Source: Cryptomeria japonica
Taxonomy: Eukaryota > Streptophyta > Pinopsida > Cupressales > Cupressaceae
Assembly (NCBI RefSeq): GCF_030272615.1
Contig: NC_081411.1
Location: 833,330,136-833,394,135 of the forward strand
Direction of reading: 5' to 3'
DNA length: 64,000 nt
Each line of letters starts with the position of its first letter. Positions within the stretch are counted from its first letter, which is position 1. Below, in pieces: positions 12,292 to 24,380 of this stretch. The notes beneath the pieces are model-generated. The model did not search any database and had not been told where the DNA came from. It saw only the letters and a list, made by a program, of their open reading frames with translations. A program made the translations under genes and the position numbers.

Positions 12292-14091
12292 GTTCTTTTC
12301 TTACTTTCAAATAAATTAAAACTACATATATACACCCTTCCTTAGCTTCCACAGAATCTATGTCAACCTCAAGGTGACACAAAGCTTTAAATCACATAAA
12401 ATATATTACCAATTGAATTTTAATTGACAAATTTTAAAGGTTTGATGGTGGATAATCTACATAAAGTATAACACACACCTCTCCAACAATCATCACAATC
12501 TTTCTAAATATGTATCTTTTGTAAAAAAACCCAAAACAACCTTTTACAAACCAAAATAGTTCCAACTAAACACCATTGTACCTCATAGACATCTAGTCAA
12601 TAAATCAAAAACTTAAACCAGTATAAATTATCTTAAATTTTAATATGAGATAAATAGATTATATGTATAACTACTTTAAAAATGACAATACCCAATTACA
12701 CAATGCTATAAAATGTACATTAATTAACTTTCCTCATCAAAAAATGTCAAACGTACAACTCACTATATGAAATCATATATTTTCAACTTTCCAGACACAA
12801 TTTAGTTTTATAAGAAGGCTCCAAAGGTGTCCTTGCCTCATGTGACTATTATAAATGTCCTAAATACTCTTCCCAAAGTTAGATTATATCATCAAATCTT
12901 GGAAACATTAAACTATTTTACAATATACAAAATATTTTTAGAATCTAAGTCACTATATAATGACCCCCCAATGTGCCACATGCTTGAGAATCTAAGTCCC
13001 ATGAATGAAACCTAAATCCTTTTAATCATATTGAACACTTCTCATCCTAGTAATATTAAAAGGAAGCCAAGGCTTACCTTCTTTAACAATTTTAATTATT
13101 TGTATCAATCTAGGATCATTTTAACCTATATATATACCTAATACATGAATTTGTGGATTGATAGGCAACAATTATTTACCAACCTTTAATTCCATGTGTA
13201 TTCCTTTAATTCAAATTCTACTTCATGTACATGCAAAATGTTATTGATCTTTTACTTCTTTGAATGATTTTTGCTACATTCTTTAATTGATAGCAAGATA
13301 AGTTACAACCCATACAAATACAAATCTAGTATGAGAAAAATCATATTGTGAATAAATAGTTTCCAAGCTATTTGGCATTATGTTTTTTTTTAAAAAGGAG
13401 AATTTTATACCACACGTATTTGGTAATTATAAAGAAATTTAGATATATAGTGGCTTGTTAGCCAAATTGAAACACAACATATTATGTTTAAATGCAATAT
13501 TTGTGGAGTTCACAAGTTGATTGCTTGTGCTTACCTTGCACTATCAAAAGAGGAAATAGGAGTTGCTTGAAACAACATGGATCTGTAGTTGGAATAACAT
13601 CAATTGAATATTACGATCTCAATTCTCACCACCAATATATATGGGCCTTGATTGCGCTATAATAGGTTCTTCCCGAAGACCATAGATATCACCTACACAC
13701 TATAAATGTTGTATTACCATATGCAATAACATTTAAATAAGTTGGATGCATTGAACCCAATTTTGAATAGTTGTTAGGAGACGTCCTTTTACTAAAATAT
13801 GAAGGGATTTAAGGGAATTATGTTTTTTATTTTTTAAATTCTAAGCAATTTTAATATACTAATAAATAGATTTAAATTTTTTATAATATTCATTTAACAT
13901 CATTTATTTGTTAAAGAAAATAATATAGTTTTATAAAATTTGATAAAAAAAAATTATCTCACAAAAATAAAGTATTGGTATAGCACAATAATCATATTTA
14001 GAAAGAAAGAAACAAAGACCTAGAAAAACAAAGAGAATAATAAAATTTCATTTTCACTCTATTTAAACATCACACTTATCAATAGTCAAAC
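12289..14091. other. Gene-free AT-rich interval
   Basis: No gene, RNA or clear repeat is supported here. Longest frames are about 60 codons without domain signal. Confidence 0.5.
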
Positions 14092-14429
14092 TATCGATAA
14101 TGGTTTTACATCCCATCTTGCTTAAAAATAAATAAATTATTATTATCTTCCTTTTATTAGTCAAATTTTAGCTTTTACCTCTATACTAAAAATGGTATGA
14201 CAACAACGTTATTGCAATCTCTACAAAAACTAGATAGTCTAAAAAGTTATGACAACGATGTCATTGCAATCTCTTGGAAGTTCAAACTCTGGCCCGACCT
14301 TCATTATACTACAAACATTTTGGCTTCTTAAAAGAGCAAAAACAAAATGGTAAAAGAGACGAGATGGAGTTGTAGACTAAATAATATTAAATTATCAATA
14401 ATGATTCTACACCTCATCCTTACTTTTTA

Positions 14430-16840
14430 ATGCTATCATTGTTGGGTGTGTCCGTGGTATCTCCCTGCTTGAGTCACCTTCCCAACTTGTCAATGGCCAC
14501 TTTGCAGATGACTCCTTTCTCACTCTCATTGAGGATGAAGATAATGTGCAGTCCGCTCTTCAGTGTCTTAACACTTTTTGCTTGGCTTCCGGTTCGGTCA
14601 TTCAGTGGCACAAGACACAATGTTACAGAGAATCCTTTCTTCCTGCTCCAACTTGGATCCTTCAGTATGACTGGAAATGGCTTCAGCATGGCAAAATATT
14701 TCTCTTTCTGGGCATTCCTTTTGCCTTCCAAGCTTCACCTTCGTATCTCTGGTAGGCGGTCTTAGTCAGAATCGAGATAAAGCTTGCCTACTGGATCACC
14801 AAGCCTCTCCCTTTGGCTGGTAAATTCCAACTCTGTTCCAAAGTGTTGGCCGCCACCCATGTTTACTATTCTTCATGTTGGGCTCCTTCAAAGGCCTCCT
14901 ACATGAAGTTGGAAAGACTTCTGCAGGCCTTTCTTTTGGCCTCTGAGTCTAACCATCATGGTTTTCAGAGGGTTGCTTGGGATTACTGTTGTCTCCCCAA
15001 GGAATCCGGAGGATTCGGCCTTATTTCTACCCAGAACCAAAGGTTGGCCTTATGTGCTAAATGGGTTATCAGAGCCTTATTTGGAGACGAGGCCTGGAAA
15101 ATTCTTCTTTGACATTGCATTTCTTCAGGCTTTCCTTCAAAAAGGCCAGCCTGGAAGGGGATAGGCTTGCAAACCTTGCTGACCATGACAAACCATGTTC
15201 AGATATAGGGTACTTTTGTGGTCAAAAGTATTTGGCGTGCTTGGGAAGCTATCAAGCCTTGGCTGGGGTGGGCCAATGATGGCTTTCAGGATGACTTATC
15301 CATGAATCAACACAACCTTTGGTGGTTCCCACTTTTTCAGGTGCAAGGGTTACCTTTGGCCAAAATTCAGGGTGTCAGTGCTCTGCGCTTTCACAAGCAT
15401 GACATTCATACCTCTGAGGATCTTTTTTCTAGATCTACTATGAGCCTTCGGTCTTGGTAGGACCTCTGAGTTCAGTTTCGCCTGTCTCGGCCAGATCGAC
15501 AAAATTATGACCTTCTCATCTTGACCCTTCCCTAAAATTTGCTTCATAAGCTCAGTGTTTGGTCTGTTAGACCTTGGTGGAAAGACTGGAAGTGGTATCC
15601 TTGGACTCCTTTTACCAACTACAAACCCAAAATGGGTTTTCTTTGGTTGGTTCCTCACTTGCCTATGGCTCATACTCTCAATCAGTGGTGGCACTTGCAG
15701 TCTTCCCAGACTGCCTGGAGATTCAAGTTTTTGGCTGTCTAGTCCACCATCACCAAGCCTAAGATTGCTCACTTTGCTTGGTGTGTTCTCTTTCAAGGTC
15801 TACCTTTGGGTTCTAGACTCAAGCATTTGGGAGTGCCTGATCCTCGATGCCCTTTTTGTGGTCACCCAGAAAATTTTATGCACATCTTTTGGTTCTGTAG
15901 AAGAGCTCAACAGTATTGGATCTGGATTTGTGACTTTTTTCGGACTTTTTAGCCTGAGCCATTTTCCTGGCACATGGCTCTTTTGGGTGATTCACCTATA
16001 ATCCCCTATAAGTTCTCCCAGATATGGCATGCTTTTAGAATGGAGATCCTTTTCACTCTTTGGAAGGATAGAAATGTTGTTATTTTTTCTCACAGCTGCT
16101 TGGATATTAATATTTCACTTTATGCTAAAGCTTGCATTTTTAACAATGTATTAATGCAGATTCAGGTACAAGCTGACAAGGTGGCCCTTGAGGTGGCCCA
16201 CCTTCGAGAGCTCCTTCAACACTAGGGCAATGCCCCTTGTGCGATTGCCCGAGTACTGTCGGATTCTGTCTTTGTCGACCGTACTACGCCCTGTGGCCGC
16301 CGTCATGGTCGCAACTCCTCTTCCCGCCGCTCTCAAACCCCGCGGTCCCAGCCTCCCTGCTGCCCCTTGAGCAGGAGAGATGTTGCTTGGCGTCGTTGCT
16401 CGACTTCCCCACCTCGGCATGGCTCTGGCTCAGGGTGCCCCTCTGATGCTCTTGTGCCCTTTGCTCCTCCTACTGCTAATTATGGGTGGTCCTCTGCCAC
16501 CACCTCTAAGTTTCCTCGCTTGGCTTTGGCGATCTCACCTCCCAGACAGGAGGAAGGAGAAATTGAAAGAGATCCTAAAGATGGGTGGTATGTGCCAGAC
16601 CCGACTCCTAGCCCCGTTGATGTATGGGGCAAAAAAAATGACCCTGATCCTCCACCCTCAGCTACCTCTGCTTTGGCTACGTGAGGAAGTTTTTTAAGAA
16701 TAGCTTGTAGTTTTTTTGTTTTTGGCTATTGGCCGAGTGACTCTCGCGGGATGATCTCATATCCCCCGGCCTTTTTTTGTGAATATGTACTTTAATATTT
16801 CTAATTAATAAAGAAGGCCTATTCATAAAATAAAAAAAAG
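14430..16840 (+). mobile_element. 5'-truncated LINE (L1-like non-LTR retrotransposon)
   Basis: The element begins inside the reverse transcriptase, just before the FADD box, and ends with a polyadenylation-like AATAAA context and an A-rich tail (about 16805-16840). The 5' truncation is typical of target-primed reverse transcription. Borders are defined by the interruption of the 300-bp unit; a clean target-site duplication was not resolved. Confidence 0.8.
14433..16684 (+). pseudogene. LINE ORF2 C-terminal half: RT, zf-RVT, Ser/Pro/Arg-rich tail
   Basis: One frame runs throughout with no frameshift, broken only by point stops (for example TAG 14753, TGA 15110, TAG 15458, TAG 15740, TAG 16223). 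It shows the RT active-site box FADD at 14501-14512, then the RT thumb and connection region (FLLASESNHHGFQRVAWDYC). A zinc-binding zf-RVT motif follows (CPFCGHPENFMHIFWFC, about 15847-15900). Past TAG 16223 the same frame continues 150 codons as a Ser/Pro/Arg-rich tail to TGA 16682-16684. No RNase H domain is seen, unlike the LINE at 19.5-24.5 kb. FADD is intact but the stops make it dead. Confidence 0.75.
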
Positions 16841-17364
16841 AATATTATATAATTATATCCTCTTTTTATTAATCAAATTTTAGCTTTTATCTTTAGACTA
16901 AAAATAGTTAGAAAACAACGTTAATGCAATCTCTTAAAAAACTAAATGACCTAAAAACAATGTGGTTGCAATCTCTTCAAAAACTAGATGAACTAAAAAG
17001 GTATGGTAACAATGTCATTACAATCTCTTGCAAGTTCAAACTCTGGCCGACCTTCATTATAACAGAAACATTTTGGCTTGTTAAAAGAAAAAAGAAAAAT
17101 GCAGAAAGATAAAGAAAGAGCAGAGATGGAATTCCAGACTGACAAGTCCCAACATAAACTATTCATGGTATTGAACTCCCTATCGCACGGAACTAAGCAT
17201 GCAGAGTGAAGCCATGAGTTTTAGCGGAAGGGATTTCATAGTAGCCGACTCCAAAGGTAACCATAGTGGCTTTTGCAAGATTCTGCTAGAAATAGTAATA
17301 CCCAAGCTATATCTAACAATTCATAGCCATAATTAGTGGATTCATTTGCTGGATTGTATTGCAA

Positions 17365-17469
17365 ATGTTTTCTATGCCTCCATCTCTTCTCACAACTCCA
17401 TTTTCGTCTTCAGTGCCAGAAGATCATCGGTGTTTCAGGTCGAGACGAGATTTCATGTGTTCATGGCAG
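17365..17469 (+). other. Possible orphan first exon (transit-peptide-like)
   Basis: The ATG at 17365 opens 35 codons that are Ser/Thr/Arg-rich and low in acidic residues, beginning MFSMPPSLLTTPFSSS, and end exactly at CAG|GTATTA, a usable splice donor. This looks like the start of a plastid-targeted protein, but no downstream exon was found before the repeats. It could be a relic or chance. Confidence 0.2.
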
Positions 17470-19165
17470 GTATTATAGAGGAGCCGGGATCGTAGCAGAG
17501 GTATGTAGGAAAAAATGGCCCTTATACTTTGATCTGTGCTTTTGGTAAATATAATCAGTGTAAATGTTGACATAATGTTAAATCAAGATGTCATGAGATG
17601 ATTTGATTCGTCTTTCTTCATGATTTTTTAAAATGAATGTATGAATGCATGTTAAATTTTGATATTTCACACTTAGTTGAGGAGCAACATCTAGTGGGAA
17701 GGGGGGGTTTTACTTGGCTTCATCTGATAAATTAAAAATATGTGATTGCTGACTCAATTGTGGTCAAGATATATGATGACTATAAATCTTGTTTGGACTC
17801 TTGGATTGTGTGAAATTAGTCTCATTCAAGACTTAGGTTAATTGTGAAATTTAACAAATAAACATGCCACTTGCATAGAAGTGATTGCATGTGAGACAAG
17901 CAAGTCAGAGTGAGGCCATGATGGAGGGGAAAAGTGGCAGTATGCATTTTCATCTTTCACTCGATCTTTAGAAATATTTTCAAGTCTTATACTGCTACAT
18001 AACTAGGTGAGTTTTATATGTTAAATCTGGTGTATCTTTGATAGCCTATGTTTCATGGATCCAAGAGATCTATGTATATAATATGTTAATGGACTTCATT
18101 TTAGGAAAGTTAATCTTATTGAATAAAAATTGTTGCATGCCCTTATTTGTTGTAAATCTATTAAATTTGAGGCTTCATAGGTTTGTTTGTGGATGCAATT
18201 GGACATGTTCAAGTTAAGGATCGAGCTATAAATTTGTTTTTTTAATTTTTAGATTCTTGGAAATTGTATGGAACACCACCTTGTTTAAAAAGAACTAAAA
18301 AAGAAGAACGTGTCCATTTTTAATCATTAGATTCTAGTTTTCTTATCTCTATTGGTACACCTTACTTCATTTCCCATGTAATATTACTCCCTTAGCATTA
18401 GCATCAAGTGTCTATTCTATGAGAAAAGAACCATAGTTTTGAGAGCCAAAAATTCAATTTGCCCACTTGTAGCTCAAAAAAGGAAAGTCCTAGTTGAGAG
18501 CCCTCTTGGGTCATTGCAAGAAGTAGGTTCCTTATTTTGACAAAAAAATAGGAAGTGTTTCCTGAAAAATCAAAGTTTACCACAGTTGAAGTAAAAATTT
18601 GAAGCACTTACACATAAAATCTTAAGAAAGACCATTAATATGAAATGTAATGTTTTGTGTCTATTTTTAAAATATGTAATTTATTCTAATACCTAGATGA
18701 TACAAATTAATTTTTAATAGTCACGTGCAAAAATCACTTTTTCAAAATTAAGTTTTAGGTGCATAATATGCACATGCTAATAAAAGTATTTTTCTAATTC
18801 TTTTTGGGAAAAATGTGTATTGTAGTGAATTTTGATGAGGATATTTTTAATAATTTTTTTCCAAATATTTTTTAGTTAAATTTTTATTGACCCTGATTAC
18901 TATATTTGAAAACCCTTCATGTATAGCCAACATAATTTGAATTAAGTTGATCATAACTTTTTTTTCCATTGTGTAAAGAATGGTGTCTAGATTTGATGAA
19001 ATATCATTTTTTTATAAACTTTAAAAATTAAAAGTTATTAAAAAAATAAAAAATCTAGCAATTTAAGTTAATGGATTGATTTTTTCAAAAAAATAAAAAT
19101 AAATAGAAAAAAAGTCAAGCATATAATCATATCCTCATATATGTGTAATTAGAGAACCATAATAT

Positions 19166-19502
19166 TGAATGAAATTTAGTTGTCCATTTTCTCCAAAAGA
19201 TGCACTTGTTTAGGACATCGCTACCATCCCAATTATGAATGTCACGGGAGGCTATTAAACCATGTCACAAATATCAAGGGGAGACACTAGACATGTTCTA
19301 AAAATCTCCCTCTCAAAATTACTCGAGGGGATTCAAACTTGTGGTCCCTCTCTAATACCACTTGTAGGGAGTTTAGTTTGCCATTTTTTGCAAAAGATAC
19401 TCCTATTTAGGAAATCGTTGTCATCACAATTAAGGATCTCATGGGAGGCTATTAAACCATGTCTCAAATCTCGAGGATAGACATTGAACATGTTCCAAAA
19501 AA
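19166..19502 (-). mobile_element. TRIM-like miniature LTR element (337 bp)
   Basis: Two direct repeats of about 140 bp (19166-19305 and 19363-19502), sharing GGGAGGCTATTAAACCATGT, flank 57 bp. On the minus strand the inner segment starts AGTGGTATTAGAGAG, one base removed from a TGGTATCAGAG initiator-Met tRNA primer site, and ends in the purine tract GAGAGGGAG. That is the LTR-PBS-PPT-LTR layout of a TRIM. It encodes nothing and would depend on a Copia element for mobility. Confidence 0.6.
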
Positions 19503-19776
19503 TACAACATTCAATATCCCTACAATGCTAACTCTCCTACATTCCATTTTTTACTTCTCTAAACTTTTAAGCAGTTCTCTTGATGATGGAGGTGTGTGTG
19601 GAGGGTGTTGTGCTCGGGATAGGGCATCGAATCCCTAGCTCGTGAGTAGCGTCTACAAGCTGGTGCAATGGTGGGAGGGAGGTGCTTGTGGGTGGTGGGT
19701 GGTTCTGCAAGATGGGCTAGTATCATGGTTGTGTGTGCTGAAGGAGGTGCGGTGGCTGTAGGTGGTGGGTGGTGCT

Positions 19777-20889
19777 ATGGGAGGCAGGAGCTCAAGGTTC
19801 CTGCGGATTCGCAATCTGCCTACAGGGAAGGGTGGTGAAGGTTCGATCTGCCCAGTGGTGGAGCTTGAAAGGGGAGGTGTTTGTTATCTTGCAGGGGGTG
19901 TGGATTCCTTGCTCATTTCCCTTCGAGGTGTGGGCTTTTCGCATGGTACTATGTCTAGTACTAGTGGAGAGGCCTCAAAGGCGTCTCTCAATATGGATTT
20001 CTGTGCTACGGTGGGTTTAAAATCTCCACCCCAAAGTGTCAAGACCTTTGATAATAACCTTTTTGCCTCAAATTTGGGGGTTGGTAGTGCTGGTGGCTCT
20101 CGGATCTCGAAGATTAATGGTTGCGTGGAGAGGTGTAGCAAGAGACCAAGGTTGATTATTCTTTTGGAGATGATAGTGAAAGATGTTGAATACTTTTCAA
20201 AACACTTGTTATACTACAAGTTTTTGGGGATGAGGGTTTCTCTACAGGTTTTGGAGAACTGGGCTCAGAGGACTTGGGCACCGGAAGGGGAAATGGAGAT
20301 TATGTTGTTGGCAAACAACTACTTCATGGTTACTTTCAACTTCATGGAGGATCGTAATAGGGTTTTTGAAGGAGGGTTATATTTTTACAACCAGGTGGGG
20401 TTGTTCATCAAACCTTGGCATGTGGGGTTTAACTCTTCGGAGGAGCTCCCGAATAGGGTCCCAGTGTGGGTTTGTTTACCACATTTTCTGGTGGAATGTT
20501 GTTGGGAGGATGTGCTACAGATACTCGCTTCAGTTCTTGGGAGGCCAGTTGGAGCCTCAACGCAAACCTTTGGGAGAAAGGTAATGACTTTCACCCGTAT
20601 TTGTGTTGAAATTGATCCTAGTAAGCCAGTGCCAAATGCTATAGAAATGTGTGTGGGTTCTTATTCTTGGGTTCAGCAGCTAGATTATGAGATTTCACCA
20701 TTTTGGTTTCGTCTGTGTCATGAGTATGGTCATTTGCAGCGCAAGTGTCCTAGGTATAAATTGGTGGTGCGCCAACCTCAACAACCGACCCGTAACATAG
20801 ATGGGGATGACAAAGGAAAAGCTGCCATGTCTGTGGAAGTTGTGGGTGCTGATGGTTTTGTCAAAGTTAAGACAAAGAACAAGAATTGA
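19777..20889 (+). CDS. LINE ORF1: DUF4283-type RNA-binding protein with zinc knuckle
   Basis: This is an uninterrupted frame of about 370 codons; the ATG at 19777 or the one at 19951 (MSSTSGEASK) could start it. The middle (for example ENWAQRTWAPEGEMEIM and VGLFIKPWHVGFN) matches the DUF4283 fold of plant LINE ORF1/Gag-like proteins. Near the C-terminus a zinc knuckle reads F-R-L-C-H-E-Y-G-H-L-Q-R-K-C, with Phe where the first Cys should be, so zinc binding is probably lost. ORF1 products chaperone LINE RNA. It precedes ORF2 by about 420 bp. Confidence 0.75.
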   Translation: MGGRSSRFLRIRNLPTGKGGEGSICPVVELERGGVCYLAGGVDSLLISLRGVGFSHGTMSSTSGEASKASLNMDFCATVGLKSPPQSVKTFDNNLFASNLGVGSAGGSRISKINGCVERCSKRPRLIILLEMIVKDVEYFSKHLLYYKFLGMRVSLQVLENWAQRTWAPEGEMEIMLLANNYFMVTFNFMEDRNRVFEGGLYFYNQVGLFIKPWHVGFNSSEELPNRVPVWVCLPHFLVECCWEDVLQILASVLGRPVGASTQTFGRKVMTFTRICVEIDPSKPVPNAIEMCVGSYSWVQQLDYEISPFWFRLCHEYGHLQRKCPRYKLVVRQPQQPTRNIDGDDKGKAAMSVEVVGADGFVKVKTKNKN

Positions 20890-21307
20890 GGACAAAAGAG
20901 GCCCCTATAGGAGAGACAGGAGGAGGATACCTTTAATAGATTTGAAGCCTTGGACGACCTTACCCAACAAGAGGTGAACCTAGGGATAACTCCTTTGGAT
21001 TAGGGTGCATCAAGGTTGGTCAATGATAGTGTGAATTGGGACACTACCCAGGCTCTGCAAATTTTTGGGAGTCAGCAAATGGAGATAGATTTGCTAGTAG
21101 TGGCTCAGTTGTGGCGCATTTGTGGTGTTGTAACAATATTGCCTTACATTTGGGTCTTCATCAGAAGGACATTAAGAAAGGACGAACAGAGAAGATTTCA
21201 AAGGCTGGTAGAAAGAAGGATTTGGATAAGATCAAATTGATGGGGGAGAATTTGGTTGAGTCAGGGTCAGTAAAGACTTTGGATTCTCATTTTTCCAATC
21301 CTCCAAA

Positions 21308-24300
21308 ATGATTGTTCTATCATGGAATGTGAGGGGCTTGAACAATGGCCCTAGATAAAAAGTTGTTTGGGAGTTGATAAGGAGTCATTCTCCTGATATC
21401 CTTTTCTTGCAGGAGACAAAACTTTCTATGGAAAGTATGATGGATTTGGTGCCAAAGCTATGGGGGAGAAGCCAATGCCAATGTATTGGGGCACTAATGG
21501 GATATTATCAAACTGGACTTATTGGAAGTAGTCCAGGAGTCCTAGAGGAATAAGCAAATGCTTCGGGCTTTGAATGCGACTTTCATTGCTCTAATCCCCA
21601 AGTGTGATGGGGCTGACCAGTTAGGCCAGTTCCACCCAATCTCTCTCTACAATGTGATTTATAAGATCGTCTCTAAGCTAATAGCGGATAGGTTGAAGAA
21701 TTGTCTTGAGGATGTTATCTCTGAGGAGTAGAGTGGGTTCGTGGAAGGTTGCGAAATCTTGGATGGTGTGGTCATTTCTATGGAGACCATTCATTCTATG
21801 GCAACCTCTAAGGAAAAAGCTATGTTTATTAAGCTGGATACGGCTAAGGCTTACAATAGAGTTCGTTGGTCCTTCCTCCAGAAGATCCTCAGGGCTTTTG
21901 GGTTTGTTGATGAATGGATCCAATGAGTTAAGAGTTGTGTTACATCTACCTATTTCTCTATGCTAATCAATGGAGATCATATTGAGTTGTTTTATTCTTC
22001 TAGGGGTCTTCGCCAGGGGGACCCCCTTTCCCCTTACTTATTCATTCTTCTGGCTGAGGGTCTAGGGAGGCTGATTAAGCATAATGTGGGTTTGGGTATT
22101 AATCAGGGTTGGAGTTGGGGTAATGACTTGCAACCGTAGTCTCATTTGTAGTTTGTTGATGGCACAACCTTGATGGGACTTGCTCGGATTAGAGAGGCTA
22201 CTAATTTGCATAAAGTTTTGGATGTTTATCTTGCGGCCTTGGGCTAGTTGATCAATGAGGATAAATCTTCTATCCTCTTCTTCAACACTCCTGGAACTAT
22301 TTAGAGGAGGATTGCTCTTATGTTGAGATTCCAAGTTGGCTCTCTGTAGTTGACTTATCTAGGTATTCCTATTTCTCCTGGTAACCCTCCTAGGGATTCA
22401 TGGTAGGGTATCTTGGGTAAATTTCGCACGAAGGTTGAACATTGGACACACAAATGGTTATCCTTTTCTAGGAGGGTTCAAATGATCTAGTCGGTGGTTC
22501 AGTCTCTTCTGATTTATCGATGTATGCTACAAGTGGCTCCTAAGTGGTTCTTGAAGGGATTGGACTCTCTAGCAAGGCAATTCTTATGGGCAGGAAATCT
22601 ATCCTCATCTAAATAGTGTCTTGTCAATTGGGACTTGGTGTGTAGCCCAAAGAAGTCAGGTGGGCTTGGTTTAAGGCAGTCTATTTTATTTGGGGAGGCT
22701 CTGGCGGCTAAATTCTACTCGAGGTGGTATGTTGAGCAGGATCGAGGATGGGCTAGGATTTTGGCCTACAAATATATGCAGAGGATCTCGATGCAGGAAA
22801 TTCCAGGATACCCGCTTGAGGGAAAAGGCTCAATGATTTGGTATACTCTCAAGAAGGGGGCTTCTCTTATTAAGGAAGGACTCTTTTGGATATGTAGGAG
22901 GGGGGAAGAGGTCCTTTTCTGGAAAGACTCTTGGGATGGATATCCCCCCATCCTTAATTAGTTTCCTAACCTTGGGAATCTTTTCCAAAGGTTTTTGGAG
23001 GTAGGGTGGTCAAGGGTGAGTGACTTCAAGGTTGTTTATAGGTGTGGGCGGCTGGAGTTGGAGTGGTGGAAGGCTCCTAATGAGTGTTTGATTGTTGGGA
23101 TGGATGAAGAGTGTGCTAAGTTGCATGGCATTCTGGTAGGTAGACACTATAGTTCCCTCAAGGGTAGGGATGGACTTGCTTGGTTTCCAAATGCTAAGGG
23201 CATCTTTACTGTGGCTAGTGGATACCAGAATCTATTGAACCGAAGACTGGAGGGAAGAGAGGTGCACTGGTGGAAACATGTATGGAATAATTTTTCTTGG
23301 CCGAAGTGTAACTACTTCGCTTGGACTTTGGCTTTGAATAGATGCCCAAATTGGGATAATATTCGCAAGTGGGGATTCTTGGGGCCTTCCATTTGTGCTT
23401 TGTGTGATAATGGGGAGGAAGATTCCTCACACCTGTTCTTCAAATGCCCCTTCTCGTTTCTTATTTAGCATTACTGGTGGGGGATATGGAAGTATCCTTG
23501 TGTTCATGTGGATTCTCTGGTGGAGTTTTGGAGAAATTTGGGCAGACCTCCTATCTTGTCCTCCTTCCTCCAGACTATCTGGTATATTGGGCCCATTTTC
23601 ATATTGTGGCAAATCTGGCTCGAGAGGAATAGGAGGATCTTTCGTGAGGTCAAAATATTAGTTCAACAAGCATGGAATAGAATAATTGTTATGATTCAGG
23701 AGATGGTGGAAGCTAAATGTGAGGTGAATTTTCCTCTGGATAGAGATGAGGCAGATATTGTGAGTAGGTTGGATTTTCAGGAGTTGTCTCCCACCTCAGC
23801 TTGTGTAAGGAGAGGTAGAGATGCTATGAAGAAGGTTGAAAGGGTGGGAAGGTGGATGCCCCCTCAGAATGAGTTTATCAAGATTAACACCGATGGCTCC
23901 TCTAGGGGTAACCCAGGCCCTCTTGGGGTTGGTGGTGTTGGTGGTGTTGGTAGGAATCATATGGGGGAGGTGATTTTCTTCTTTTCGGTGCATAAAGGGT
24001 GGTAGTCTAATAACTTTATGGAGGGATTTGCAATTCTCTATGCCCTGGAGCGTGCTTGGGAGTTGGTACGAAGGAAGGTTATCTGTGAATTGGATTCACA
24101 AATTATTGTTAACTTGTTGACAGAGCAGAAGGTGAGTTGGATTCATTGGCTATTGGCAGGGATTGCTCATCAAATTCTTCAAATTAGTTCTTTGATGGAG
24201 TAGGTGTCTTTCATTCACAATCCTTGTGAATGGAATAGAGCAGATGATTATTTGGCTAAGTGGGCCTCGGAACATGGTAATGATTGGAAAGTTGAAGGTT

Positions 24301-24380
24301 GGGAGCATCTCTCCTCAGATTACTGTCAAGACTTGCAAAAGATTTTTGCTGAGAACATGGATAGTTATGAAGCTAGGTGA
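21308..24380 (+). pseudogene. LINE ORF2: endonuclease stub, reverse transcriptase, zf-RVT, RNase H
   Basis: ORF2 starts with the AP-like endonuclease N-terminus (IVLSWNVRGLNNGPR at 21308, then LFLQETK) but jumps after about 60 codons, near 21490-21550, straight into the RT, so the endonuclease catalytic core is missing. RT landmarks are FIALIPK, GLRQGDPLSPYLFI and the active-site box, which reads FVDG instead of F(A/V)DD (GGC at 22161). A zf-RVT motif (CALCDNGEEDSSHLFFKC) and an RNase H domain (INTDGSSRGNPGP) follow, ending at TGA 24378. More than ten in-frame stops confirm inactivity. Confidence 0.8.

Larger units (their letters stand above)
14092..17140 (+). repeat. Tandem 300-bp unit, second copy split by a LINE
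   Basis: Unit 1 (14092-14392) begins TATCGATAATGGTTTTACA and contains ATTAGTCAAATTTTAGC and TTCAAACTCTGGCC. Unit 2 begins at 14393 (TATCAATAATGATTCTACA), is interrupted near 14430, and resumes at about 16841 with ATTAATCAAATTTTAGC through TTCAAACTCTGGCC to about 17140. Each unit also has an internal repeat built on (A/G)CAA(C/T)G(T)..TTGCAATCTCT. The LINE therefore landed in the second unit after the duplication. Confidence 0.75.

Noticed and set aside
15350-15796. Antisense frame of 148 codons
   Set aside because: It lies opposite LINE ORF2, which has clear RT and zf-RVT motifs on the plus strand.
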